In this document: positions 1 to 11,900 of the stretch, in pieces
How positions within the stretch are numbered: the first letter of the stretch is position 1
How the letters are laid out: every line of letters begins with the position of its first letter
DNA from: Dysidea avara
Lineage: Eukaryota; Porifera; Demospongiae; Dictyoceratida; Dysideidae
NCBI RefSeq assembly: GCF_963678975.1
Contig: NC_089279.1
Span: forward strand, 23,360,004 to 23,424,003
Length of the DNA stretch: 64,000 bases
Direction of reading: 5' to 3'
The notes under the pieces: model-generated
Databases searched by the model: none
Seen by the model: only the letters and a program-made list of their open reading frames with translations
Told to the model about the DNA's origin: nothing
Position numbers and translations under genes: made by a program

Positions 1-671
1 CACTGTTTTTCCTTCTAGCATTACATACTAGGATCTGCAAGTTGGACTTGATCCACATTAAGATAGTACCATAGTGTTGAAGCTTGAAGTAGAGCCAGGA
101 GTGTGGGACCTTATCGAAAGCCTAACTAAAGTCAAGCAAGAGTACATCACAGTGGCCTCTCTAGGTGAGATATTTAGCAAAGTCATTTATACGTTGTAGT
201 AATTAATGGCATTTCACAGCTCTTTTTATGGTGGAAACCATGCACATAAAATGTTTAAATGATTTGATATGCATGATTATACTGTATACTCTGATAATTA
301 TTTTACAACAAATACATGTAAGGGACACGGGTTTGTAGTTGCTTGGATATGATTTTTTACCCTTCTTGTATAATAGGGACCGCTTTAACAGTTTTCCATA
401 TATTTAGCAGTGTGCCTTGATGTAAAGTTGCCTGAAACTGAGATCATTGCCATGTATTACTGGTGATATTTTGTGCCATTTCTGTAAGAAATCTGGCAGG
501 AAGATTGTCAGGTCTGGATGCATTATACTGTTGGATGTTGGATAGCATATGATTTACACCATCCATGTGAATTGGTGACATGTTAGGAGTTGGATCAGTG
601 GTCAGTGTAGGAATGTACGCAAGTGTCATCTTCATTAATAAAAACAGATGGTCATTATTCTTTGTTTTCAT
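1..671 (-). mobile_element. decayed LINE reverse-transcriptase fragment
   Basis: Read on the minus strand, three stretches match LINE reverse transcriptase in the right order. Bases 444-671 give the segment before RT motif 1, with SRPDNLPARFL, like the usual KASGPDxIPxRxL. Bases 300-400 give YKKGKKSYPSNYKPVSLT, like FKKGxxxxxxNYRPISLT. Bases 1-165 give LLLDFS.AFDKVPHS, the box containing the first catalytic aspartate. The pieces sit in different frames with stops between them, so this is a dead copy. The YADD part would lie left of the window. The clade looks like the CR1/L2/Jockey group, but this cannot be settled from such a short decayed piece. Confidence 0.75.
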
Positions 672-2337
672 CTATGTTCAGCCCATAGCATTACAAATGA
701 AGAACACTATGAGTGGGACCTCTGCAGTTACAACAGAAAGTTCCTAAACCTCTCATTAGATACAAATTTAGGTAAGCCATCACGAGGTGCTACCACGAAT
801 CAACTCCTGGCACTGTCTGGAAAGATAACAGGGAGACAAAAGAGGACACAGGTACATCCATGAAGCCTAAAGTATGCCAAAAGGCTGAAATATTGTTGAA
901 CAGTGCAAAAAAACAAGCCTGTGACCTTTAAGTTATGCTTGTCTGAAGGAATTAGTCAGGTAGTCAGGCAGGCAGGGAAAATTCCACTGAATAGTTTTAA
1001 AAGAATTACAGTAGTCTAGCTATAGCTACGTATATACTGCTTTAGCATATTGCTGCAGCTGTTATAGCAAAAACCATGCAAATACTACTACTATACTATA
1101 TTTAGTAGTATGCATGCAAATGCATTTAACTAACACTCAAACCCTCAGCAACACTTAGCTAACTACTTTCATTCTCCATTCCAATTGAGGTACTTTAACA
1201 GAGCAATCACATAACTACTGTAGTAAATTGGATAGCTGCAGGATTGAGCCAGCTTATGTATTTTTCTCCTTTTCAGACATGCTCAATATAACATCCTTAA
1301 ACCTGGTCCTACAGACCTTCAGCACTTGTGCTGTAAACTCATAAAAAATAAATAACAATAGGACAATCAAAGCTATACACTTTAGTCACACCACTTTCCT
1401 TTGTTTATTCACAATTCAAATCATTGTGATTTCTAATTAAAGGTAGTCCACAATCCAATCCTGGGAGAACTTTAAAAACTCAGAGGTACAGTCTCACATG
1501 CCTTACTATTAAAACATTCTTTTTTTTTACTTTCAGAAACCTTTTTAAATATCCCACTGTCCCAGATCTGCCACTGTAAAGCATAGAAGGTAGCTATAGT
1601 ACAGTATCAAATATCTCAAAGCTGACAAAGTCACCATGGCATGCACTTGATAAACAACCTATAGCATTTGGCTCAGGTCTAAAAAAGTTGATTACGATGT
1701 TAGAAACACTCCGACCCTTGCTTTGCATCAAGCCCAATAGCTACATTTGTGGTCCTTCGCTAAAAATATATAAAAGACAATATCCTGATAGAGTAGGTAC
1801 CCTCAAACATCAGAGTGATACCATGGACAAAGCAAACCTTTTAGCAGTTAAATAAAAAAAAGGCTTAGGGTTCCTGTCCCACCTAAATCCACCACTGCTT
1901 TTTGTTCACTTGCACATTTCATGTTTGACCATTACAACCCAACTGGCATTTTCAATGTCAAGATATACATTTCTTTCAAAAATCTACCAACTTAATTAAG
2001 TACAACTACATAAATCTAGTCATAAAATTAGCAAGCATAAAATTTGTAAACATTGTACTATTTATTCATTTATGCTCACATTGGCTAAACTTTAAGCTAA
2101 ACTTTTTTCTACTAATAAACTAGCTGTGTACACATTAACAGATCACAAAGCCAGTCCTCTTTATTGACATCAGAGTAAATAGATAAATAAATAGATAGAT
2201 GGATAAGTAAATAAAATAAATTAATTCAAACTTTGTGAAGGGCATGATTGCATTGTACACAGGTTATTTTGTATGCCATTGGATTTATACACAAGCCAGC
2301 TAGCAGTTTAGATCATTAACTTTATTATTCGCATAGT
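672..2337. other. gene-poor AT-rich stretch
   Basis: No convincing gene. A segment at about 682-771 has an acceptor-like start and a GTAAGC donor, with one open frame containing YEWDLCSYNRKF. It has no homolog among the other units and no neighbouring exon, so it is not called. The rest is AT-rich with short A and T runs and no coding signal or recognisable repeat. Confidence 0.5.
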
Positions 2338-2455
2338 GATTGTGTATGTATGTGTGTGTGTATGTGTCTGTGTGTGTGCGTGTGTCTCTGTGTGTATGTG
2401 TAGCATGTGTGCGTGTGTCTGTCTGTCTGTGTTCGTGTGGGTGTGTGTACCACCA
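2338..2455. repeat. TG-rich microsatellite
   Basis: Imperfect (TG)n tract interrupted by TA, TC and CG steps. An open frame across it is a composition artefact (Val/Cys/Ser repeats). It is followed to about 3.1 kb by DNA rich in ATGCATG words without coding signal. Confidence 0.85.
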
Positions 2456-3175
2456 CATGCAGACTAAAAAGCCTACAAATTATTTTACTTTGAGAGCATA
2501 TTATTCAATGAAAGAGTATCATGCATATTACCAACTATTGGACAGTGTGGACAGCCTGAGTCGTTATGCTAAAAATTTTGCCCAAAATGCTTTCAGGAAT
2601 TTCCCAAAATGTTCACCTATTATGCTCTTCAGTCTTCCTATTACACTTGCATTTTTGCTCCCAGGTTACCAATCTTTCTCTTGGAACATTTCGCATGTTT
2701 ACTGTAACACGATTGCTTCATGTATGTGAGGTGCATGTATCATACAACATGTATGTTACAGTGAGGAGGACATGCATGTACTATCCATGCAATATACATC
2801 TTCCATTGTCATGCATATTACATGCATGTTGGTGTGGTGCATGTAGAATCCCACAATGAAAACTTTATAGTGAGGAATAATTTAGTAAGTCAAAGCCGTT
2901 GTGTGTGTATGACTGTTCTTCATACTGTAGGTGATCCCAAGTAGTCACTAATGCTTCACATAGCAGGGTGGTAGCCATTGATACAGCAGTAACCATAGCA
3001 ATGACTTGCACCATGCATGCATGCCAGTTTTTGGTATCAGTATATGTTATGACGTGCATGTTGACACAAAGATGCATGTTAGTAGTCATGTAACATGTAG
3101 GATCAGCGAATGCTCTATTAGAGTATTTCACTACAAAGTGACTGTTCAATAGACAAATTCCATAATAAGGCTTTA

Positions 3176-3722
3176 TAGAAATAACCATTGCCCCTAGTAA
3201 CCTGAATTTCCCAGTATTATTAGGTGATGATGCCTAAAGTAACTTCTCCAAATTTTGAAAGGATAGCATATATATGTCATAAGATAAGACATTTTGAAAT
3301 TCGTGGTTTTCCCATACATATCTATGTGAGAGGGCTACAGTTTACCCTTCTGGGCAATCACAAAAATGAGGTATTTCAACATATGCAAAAACTAAAATTC
3401 AAAAGTACATATATCTCAATATTACATAATTTGTAGGTGTGAATGTCAACAATAATCTCTCCAAGTTTTAAATGGATAGTGTATATAGGTCATAACTGGG
3501 ATATGACATTCTTTGGATCCCATGATTTGTGTGATTACTGAGAAGGGGCAACTGTTGCCCCTCTCATTGACAATGTATGTGAAAATTGCAACTTCAAAAT
3601 GTCATATCTCATGACTTATTTATGCTATCCTTTTAAAACTTGGAGGAGTGACTTAAGACATTGACAACTACAAACAATGTAAAATTTAGGTTGCTAGGGG
3701 CAACGGTTGAATTTTTCATTAT
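3176..3722. repeat. foldback (long inverted repeat) MITE-like element
   Basis: The outer arms near 3188-3300 and 3590-3715 are inverted copies of each other. The left has CCCCTAGTAACCTGAAT and the right ATTTAGGTTGCTAGGGG, and both carry a GACATTTTGAA / TTCAAAATGTC pair further in. The middle holds a smaller perfect palindrome (GGGGCAACTGTTGCCCC near 3545). No coding capacity. This layout is usual for non-autonomous foldback or MITE copies. Target duplications were not resolved. Confidence 0.6.
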
Positions 3723-5711
3723 TATGAAATTTGTCTATTAGAGAGTATCAATCTAAGGAGCTATGTATTGCACAACTGACTGCTCTATTAGGGAGTATCT
3801 ATCTATTTTTTAGGCTAAATACAATTTGAAATATCTACTCAATAAGCATTCCATCACCCTATTAGTATTATACTTTTGTTATGTTGGCATATTTGACGCA
3901 GGCCTGAGAGGTCATGTTGTTCTATAGTACAAGCTGAATGTGGAAGGAGTTTCAAATCCCAGTCAGCTAAGTGTGGTTTCTTTGGCACTTAGAAGACTAA
4001 CTTACTAGCTACAATTTTCCAACCAGAAAATGTCACTTGGTACTCAACAAAATAATGTAAAAATGTACGTATTTTAATTTAACTATAGAAGAGTTAAAAA
4101 TAGTGTAGTGAGTGTCAAGTTACATATAGCTAGTGTTAACAAAAAGTTTACTTTTACAGAATGAGGTACAGCTACACATACAGAAAACATGGTGGGGATG
4201 TACAGTTTTTAGGTCTACCAGGGACATGTCCTGGTATCCTGTATAATCAACTAACTTACAGTATGTTTGTCTATAATAGTTATAATTGGTTGGTGCAGGA
4301 GTCTTGGAGCATCAAGAACAAGGACACAGGTGATGAAATCGACATGTATACATGTGGTATTGTCAAAATTTGGCTAAATAATAACTCCATAAAATGTCTT
4401 CAATTTCCCTTTAATCAGTTCTAATGATTGATGGATGACTGAGACAAGTCAATAATTGGTAGGGAGTTCACTTAAATTGGGTGAGCTAACTGTAGCATGG
4501 CAAAGGTTTATATAATATCGTATAGAGGGAAGTTTTGACGGAGGGAAAATTTGACGAATTGCTTTCCTGATGATCTTTGGCGGAATAAAATTTGATGAAT
4601 TATCCGGGTTTCGCTCGCCCTTCCTACAGTTAGGGTCCGCAATCCGAAAAATCAACTTCTACAAATCAATCCCCCTACCATTGTGGGATGTTCATTGTAG
4701 TATCCCATTGCTTGATCCACCATGAAACCGGAGGCACGATTGTTGTCTTCACAGAAATATCATTTTCAGTATCTCACAAGATGCAAGATTTATTTTTAAA
4801 ATTTCGTGCTCCACACAAAGGAACGGATGAAACTTGTTACTTAGCTAAATCGTATCCAGAGTTGTTGTAGTTGAAAGCTATGCACAGAAATAAGTAATTG
4901 GAGCCCATTGCAGGTCCGGATTGCCTGATAACTCTTTGTACATTAACAGCATAGCTTGGTGGGACAATCCCTACTTTGACAATGAACAAAATAATTACTA
5001 TATATATATTAATTATAGGAAACCTATCTTGTTTCACTACTTTTTAGCTGTTCCCTTGTTTCACACCATATTTGGTCTTAATTGAAAAAATCCCTATGTA
5101 TATATACATTGGCATGTTATGTACCCTGCTAAATAAAATCTAATTTTATAGAAACTTGTTGAAAGGGTTTGGAGTCAATCTGAAGACATTTTCAGACTTG
5201 GTTATGCCTAACCAATACTGTCAAGCTGTTATGAAGAAAAATTGTGGCTGGTTTTAGGGTGATAAATTTGACCAGTATGCATAAAGTTCAATCCTTCATG
5301 ATCCCTAGTATACAGTACTATTGTACTGTGTGAGATAGCTACATTAGTAATTTAAAGTTGGCATGGCCACCAGAAAATCCATATGACTCCACTGACCTGA
5401 ATGATTTGTACACTACAGCATACCATGACTGTGGCATTTAACTAGCAAAGTTAAATATAAACAGTAAAAGCATGTGTACGTTTCATTTTTCACCTTCCTG
5501 TGTCACTTCATAATATGCTCCATTAGCAGGAGCTAGCTATAAAAGGGGCTAGTTGTTGCCAAAAATCTATCACTGTAAGCAAATAAGCAGGTAACTAGAC
5601 TAGGTATATTCTCCCAGGTGGGGTTGTCTAATCATATTGTGCAAAATATTATCAATGATTAAAATGCCTGCTTGTCAGGGTGTTTTGGGTCACGCACAAG
5701 AAGAGGTTGAC
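3723..5711. other. gene-poor stretch with dispersed repeats
   Basis: No gene called. Near 4520-4680 there is a GAGGGAAGTTTTGACGGAGG-type block whose minus strand reads FIPP...IRQIFPPSK, which looks like a common dispersed repeat rather than a gene. Near 5040-5090 lies half of the foldback family seen whole at 30.3 kb. Near 5145-5310 lies, inverted, the repeat found at 29.64-29.86 kb and 48.72-48.91 kb. Two copies of the CTATTAGAG motif occur near 3735 and 3783. Confidence 0.5.
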
Positions 5712-6370
5712 CGAGGGGTCCGTCACTAGCGAAATCATCGACGATATTTGGAATATGGGCATTGTATTCCATGATATTCCATATTCCTGCATATTTCAGA
5801 TTATATTTCAAATATTCGCGATATTCTTGCATATTCCATATTTCAATTGGATTCCTCAATATTCCTGAATATTCCTCTACATTCCTTCCATGTATTATTT
5901 ATCTAGGCTACTGGTTCATATCAAATGAAGTACTTTTCACACAGTTGGGACGATTACGCCGAGGATTACGCCGAGGATTACGCAGTACGAGCAATGATGG
6001 TTAGCCGGCATGTTGCAATGGAGCCAGCGAGGAGCGGGCCATTTTATATAGACTCAATCAGTAACTGAGCTGGCCAAGACGAATGTAAGTATAACCCCTC
6101 CAGCCAAAACAACTGCTTACCAACAGAGCTACAGCTACTTTCCGCAAACCATCAAGCAGTGGAATAACCTTGAGAATATGTGAGGAGAACAAGAAGTTTG
6201 ATATAATTGACGCCCGCCGCAGATAATTAAATGACGTAATCTTATATCACGTGATAAGAACAATATACGAAAATACACGTACATATACGGAAATATGATT
6301 TGAATATATTCCATATTCCATATTTCAGTTCTGATGTTCGACGATATTCTTGCCAGTGACGGACCCCTCG
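5712..6370. mobile_element. hAT-like non-autonomous element with 8-bp TSD
   Basis: A 659-bp element with perfect 16-bp terminal inverted repeats, CGAGGGGTCCGTCACT at the left and its complement at the right. It is flanked by a perfect 8-bp direct repeat AGGTTGAC (5704-5711 and 6371-6378). Subterminal DNA repeats ATATTCC/GGAATAT words in inverted order, and an internal triplicate of GAGGATTACGCC lies near 5955-5985. No transposase reading frame. The 8-bp target duplication fits hAT superfamily insertion. The perfect ends and target site suggest a fairly recent insertion. Confidence 0.85.
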
Positions 6371-6668
6371 AGGTTGACAGTGAAAAAACAGTCTATAAGT
6401 ATCATACAACTGTTTAAATATATACGTTCTTTGATATTGTATATGCATTAGTTTGCCAGTGATAGTTATAAAGGGCGAAAAGAATGTAATGAATTGCCCG
6501 CCCACGCCCACGCCCAATTTGCGCCTTCGTTAAAATGGCCTTGCTCAAAGACGATTAAATGTCTATGACATAGTTTTCTGTATAAATACTTTGGTTTGTT
6601 TATCATGCTGTAATATTGTGCTGCTGTGTTAGCTATGCTATAATAATATTAATGCTTATACTATTTAA

Positions 6669-6737
6669 TAGTCTCGTGCCCAGACCCCACCCACTGCGTT
6701 GATTCAACGCAGTGGGTGGGGTCTGGGCACGAGACTA
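6669..6737. mobile_element. 69-bp MULE-tip palindrome (TIR-only element)
   Basis: A perfect palindrome: two 34-bp arms starting TAGTCTCGTGCCCAGACCCC, separated by a single T. The arm is the terminal sequence of the MULE at 16861-19633. Flanks are ACTATTTAA (6660-6668) and ATTATTTAA (6738-6746), a 9-bp target duplication with one mismatch, as expected for MULE transposition. There is no internal sequence, so this is a minimal derivative of the MULE family with only its ends left. Confidence 0.85.
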
Positions 6738-6746
6738 ATTATTTAA

Positions 6747-7463
6747 TGATGTTTGTTTCTATTACTTTAGTGCACGGTGGGAGGTGGAAGCGTTCATGAT
6801 GACGATTGGGCAATGTGCAAATAAGGTGAGTGTATGCTTTGTAAAAAGAAGCCCACGTAGCTGTGCAGGGCTCATCTTCTGTACAGATCAGCTTCTGTTT
6901 AGTCTTTCATTATTTTATTTTTCCTGAGGGGTAGCCAACACCCACGCAAAACACAGAAATGGTGTACCAGAGGGGTTGCCAACGCCCACGCAAAGTACCC
7001 AAATGGCGTGTACGAGACTCCCAATCTTTATGTATTTTTAAAAGCATTTAGTGATATTGCTAACTAGTAACTACCTGTACAGTTGTTGATCTACATCTTG
7101 TTCTAGTTATTCATGATCGATCATTGTCTACTTTGTTAAACTCACTTTCTCCATTATTTTTACATGATTTTGGATTTAGGATTTGGTTTCTAATATGTTT
7201 GTGTATTTCTGATTGGATTTCTCACATAGCATACAAGAGTCCCAAGGCATTGGCTACCCCTCGCTTTTTACCAAAAGCCAGTTCATCTCTAGTTGACAAA
7301 GATAGTGTGACCATCTAATTATGATATTACAATCTAAATTAAATTCTTGATCACAGATACACATTTCCCTTGTTGCTATATGTGGCGCACCACAAAATTA
7401 ACCAATGTAAACAACCATTACCATACCTTGTAGTGTTTTATTTTTACGTGAATATGTAGTGAA
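6747..7463. other. gene-poor stretch
   Basis: No gene called. Two near-identical GC-rich words, AGGGGT(A/T)GCCAAC(A/G)CCCACGCAAA, occur near 6928 and 6970, a local duplication of about 45 bp. An open frame at 7124-7318 has no start context or homolog within the window and looks random. Confidence 0.5.
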
Positions 7464-7468
7464 GTGTG

Positions 7469-7522
<54 letters not shown>

Positions 7523-7550
7523 TGTGTGTGTGTGTGTAGTGTGTGCGTGA
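7464..7550. repeat. (GT)n microsatellite
   Basis: Nearly pure GT dinucleotide run, broken by a few TAGT steps at its right end. It is followed by a poly-T run near 7557-7568. Confidence 0.95.
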
Positions 7551-8694
7551 TAAAGATTTTTTTTTTTAATTCACCAATTTAAATGTGACTGTTTTTTCCA
7601 CAGGTTTATATGTTGGAGAACTGCGCATGCAAACAACTAACTTGAAATTTTTATAATGACCATTTTTAAAAATATTTATTTGATTACATGTACAAAATAC
7701 AAAGATGTATCACGTGATCAAAAAGTTATTAGCATGATGTACAAGGACTATTGACCATTGAAAAGTTGATGAATTAAACATTCACTGAAGAACGGAATAG
7801 TTCTCCATTGCAACTCGCCCACGCAATATAGCGCGCGCGTCACTAATAATCAGTGCTCAGCCGGGGTATGCGACTATTGGATTGAGATGGTGATTTTTAT
7901 AAAATTATTTGTACGTGTAAAACGTTCGTCACGAACGGTATAGCTAGCTGAAGTATTCAAGAAAGGATAGATCTAGCCTGGTATAACCTGGATTCGTTAA
8001 AAAGTTCGGGCCTGGATTGTTGGGGTGAGCTCGGGTGAGCCAATATTTTCATTGCCAATGGTTCTATGTGTAATGTTAAACCCCCTACTTTGTACCATGA
8101 AGAAAGCCGTATTAAGCTGTTACATTTCACGTGAAAGTAGATGTCATGCTGGCCATTCCTGCTAGAACCTGGAAAAGGTTTAAAAGTTATCTGACGCTCC
8201 ATAACAGAGCCTTGAAAACCTTCTTCCAGTGTATCTTGCCAATAAAAAAAAAATTATTAAAAGTCGCTTAATTGTTGGATATGGGTAGACACATGAGCAG
8301 TGATATATGCATGTGGTTCACCATGCACCCAATATCATGTATAGGGCAGTCTATTACATGTACTGGCAAGTATACTTGTATGGGCTGTCCCATACATATG
8401 CATATAGGACAAATACATATACAGGTTTGAATGTTAATTTTGCATCATAAACAGCACAGCAAGATATACGGGTGTAATAGAAACTTAAACAGCTTCACCA
8501 TGTAAACAATAACATCACATTGTCCCTTTCATTAGCTTGAAGGTTTTGTAACATATAGTTGGTGGTCTAACAAGTATGCTTCACCTCACCACTATGGCAT
8601 AAAGTATATTTTTGTGTTTGATCTGTGTAGCCCATATTAAGTTTATTACTAAGATACAGTAGCTACGTATATATTGACAATTTACTTCACGCAG
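7551..8694. other. intergenic or intronic stretch before the unit 0 exons
   Basis: No coding exon recognised. By analogy with unit A this should be intron 3 of the unit 0 gene, but no copy of the exon starting PFGRAML was found here. The region has ordinary AT-rich sequence and short CATG-rich words. Confidence 0.4.
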
Positions 8695-8926
8695 TTTTGC
8701 AAGAAGATTGAAACTCACTGTGGACTAAATGAACCACCCGATGTGAATGTAGTTATCAAGCTCAGTCTGGTAGTCATTGGACCACTGGATAGTGAACATA
8801 AGGTTAAGACAGGTAAACTAGTCACACATACATACAAGCCAGTGTATTACAGCCTGTGTCTATAGTTAATCAGATCATTGAAATGCATTCTCGATCAGAT
8901 TGCTACTTTGTGAAGGGTTCTACCAT
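8695..8926 (+). pseudogene. unit 0: exons 4 and 5 of the four-TM channel-like family, cut by BEL/Pao
   Basis: Two pieces match the 3' exons of unit A. Exon 4 (8695-8812, after an acceptor GCAG and before GTAAAC) starts FCKKIETHCG and ends LSLVVIGPLDSEHKVKTG, against FSGKIQTY...LSLVVVGPIDSDRKVSTG in unit A. Its length (118 nt) leaves phase 1, as in A and B. Exon 5 starts at 8866 after TATAG with VNQIIEMHSRSDCYFVKGS, against VNQIIEIHSRSNNYFLEGS. The match stops near 8926, where the BEL/Pao fossil begins, so the rest of exon 5 and exon 6 are missing. The upstream exons 1-3 were not found and may lie left of the window. Divergence from A and B is much larger than that between A and B, so this is an older family member. 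Confidence 0.75.
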
Positions 8927-11900
8927 GAACACTCAGTTCTAATTATGAACACTCAGTCTCCCTGCTAAAACAGAGGTTTGCACAGTCATACAAACTGGTG
9001 AATGCTCACATGCAGGCCTTACTAAACCTCCCTAAGCCCAACAACACCTATTCAAGTCTGCAATCCTTTTATGACACTATTGAGAAACACATGAGGGCAC
9101 TATCTTCATTGGGCAAAGAGCCTGAATCACATGGCTCCTTACTGACCCCAATAGTCTTGACCAAACTACCAAATGAGCTTAAGAAGAACCTAGCTAGAGA
9201 GTATACTAACTCTGAGTGGACGATTGAAATACTATGAACAAAATTTTAAAGGAGCTTCAGGTATTTGAAACAAGCATTTACCATGGAGGAGGCACTTCAG
9301 GGTTTTCTGTATTACCTGACACAATGGCTTCTACATCTTCCTTTCACACAGCAACTCACAAACAACCACATCGCTATACAAGCCAGTCTGAGAGAAAGCT
9401 ACCTACATGTGCATACTGCAAGGGAGCACATTCACCTAATACCTGTAGCACAATTACTAAACCTGAAGAGCGTGTGTCCTTTGTTAAGGAAAATCATTTG
9501 TGTTTCAATTGCTTGGCACATCACAAAGTCTCCCAATGCACCTCTACGTACCGCTGTCGCAAATGTTCCCGAAAACATCACACTAGTCTTTGTACAACAA
9601 ACACCTACCCAGCTAGAGGGTCACACAACACTGAAGCACCCAAGGATGAGAATAAGAAAGCTTCAACTGACACAACAGCTTCTCTTATGACATCAAGCAA
9701 CCCTGTACAACCAGCCAAATCATGTTTGTTAAAAACTGCTATCGCTCCAATTACCTTTGAGAATACCACCATTGAGAGTAACATCCTATTTGATGAAGGC
9801 TCCCAAAGGTCCTTTATTTTACAGGATATAGCACAGAAACTTGGCTTGCAATCACACGCTAGAGAAAGCATATCATTGACATCATTTGGGGCAGAAAAAC
9901 CTTCCTATAGAACATTAGACAAGGCCACTGTATCAGTGCAAACTATCACAGGACACAAAATACCAAAAAGTGCACTTCCACTGCCAAACCCAATGCGTAT
10001 GCCACTCAAACAGTTTACCCACCTTAAAGGGCTTCACCTTGCTCACCCAATCACTGAGAACGAGAACTTCGAGATATCAGTTTTGATCGGAGCTGACCAT
10101 TATTGGCACTTTGTGGAAGATCGTGTAATTCGTGGAAATGGCCCAACTGCAGTACAATCCAAATTGGGTTATCTTTTATCAGGACCACTTCCTTCAGCAA
10201 CACATGTGAGTACCACTCTTGTACATATATTTCATGTTAGTGCTACCTCTACTGATACAACCTGCCATTTAGAGAAGTTCTGGCAAGTAGAATCTGCAGG
10301 TGTAACAACTCCACTACAGAAGACAACAGATCAACAATTTCTGAAGTCATACATTGATTCTTGTGTCACCCCCCAACCAGATGGCTCATACTCTGTAAAA
10401 TTTCCATGGAAACCAGAACACCCTCAATTACCATCAAACTACAGTGTATGCGAGAAGAGAACCAGAGGACTAGTGCGAAGATTAGCAGCAGACCCCAGCC
10501 TATTACAAACATATGGGCAGATTATTTCAGAGCAGCTAGAGCGTGGGTTTATTGAGAAGGTCACTACTGCTTCCAAGAAAGCACACTACATCCCACATCA
10601 TCCAATTAAGAAGCAATCTTCCATTACCCCAATCAGAATTGTTTATGACTGCTGCTGCTGTTTGTCCCCATCTCATCCTAGTCTGAATGATTGTCTGATG
10701 GCTGGACCACCATTCCTTAATGATATGTGTAGCATTTTAATCCGTTTCCATGTCCACAAATATGGCTTCTCTACTGACATAGAAAAGGCTTTTTTACATG
10801 TTACCCTGAATGAAAGTGAAAGAGATTTTACTCGCTTCCTATGGTTATCAGATCACAAGGATCCACATAGCAAACTTCAAGCCTACCGATTTAAGGTGGT
10901 ACTATTCGGCTCAGTAAGTTCACCATTCATGCTGTATGCAGCCCTAAACCACCACCTAGCCAGCAATCTGTCACCAGTATCAGAAGATATCCAGGCCAAC
11001 CTCTATGTGGACAATGTTATCTCAGGGTGCCATCCTGAGGAAGCAGCAATCCAGTATTACAATAGTGCAAGAACAATCATGGCTAAGGCTAAGTTTAACC
11101 TTCGTTCCTGGGCTTCCAATAGCACTCAGCTTCAGACTACAGCGAAACAAGATGGAGTTGCAGAATCAGGTCACATTGTCAAGATTCTTGGACTACAGTG
11201 GAACATTCATTCAGATACTCTCTTTCTTGCTTCAAGGAACATTTACCCTTCAAAACCGAAAGAGATGTCTTACAAGATTCTTCCCGTATATTTGACCCAC
11301 TTGGATTCATATCTCCAGTCATTATTCAAGCAAAGATCTTCATTCAAGAACTATGGGGGCAGCAAATACACTGGGATGAACCGCTTAATGATGACCTGAG
11401 AACCAAGTGGATAGCCATAGCTAAGAATGTGCAAGATGCTATTGCTAAATTTTCAATCTCCAGACACTGTTCTGGACTTGATCAATCAACCCCAGTGACC
11501 ATCCATATCTTTGCTGATGCTAGTACAAAGGCATATGAAGCAGTTGCCTACTCACTCCAAGACAATCAAGTCTCTTTCATAATGTCAAAGACCAGAGTAG
11601 TACCACTCAAACATTTAACATTACCCAGGTTAGAACTGTCAGCGGCTCTACTAGCTTCCAGACTTGCAAATTTCATTCTGAAATCCCTTCAGTTTCAAGT
11701 CAAGCTTCATCTGTGGTCAGACAGCCAAATTGTTTTACACTGGATTACCAGCACTAAGAAACTTCAATCATTTGTGTCAAATCGTGTTGAAGAAATTACC
11801 ACACTCTTTCCTGCTACTTCATGGCATTTTTGTCCAACTACAGAGAATCCAGCTGACCTGCTTACAAGAGGAATTAGTTCACAGCAGCTTATCTCATCCA

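Noticed and set aside
682-771. Exon-like segment with YEWDLCSYNRKFLNLS
   Set aside because: Plausible splice sites but no second copy, no neighbouring exon and position at the edge of a dead LINE.
2340-2729. 129-residue plus-strand open frame
   Set aside because: The first third is a translated TG microsatellite and the rest has no homolog or splice context in the window.
4161-4424. 87-residue frame preceded by an acceptor-like TTTTACAG
   Set aside because: No matching segment in units A-C and no donor in the right place.
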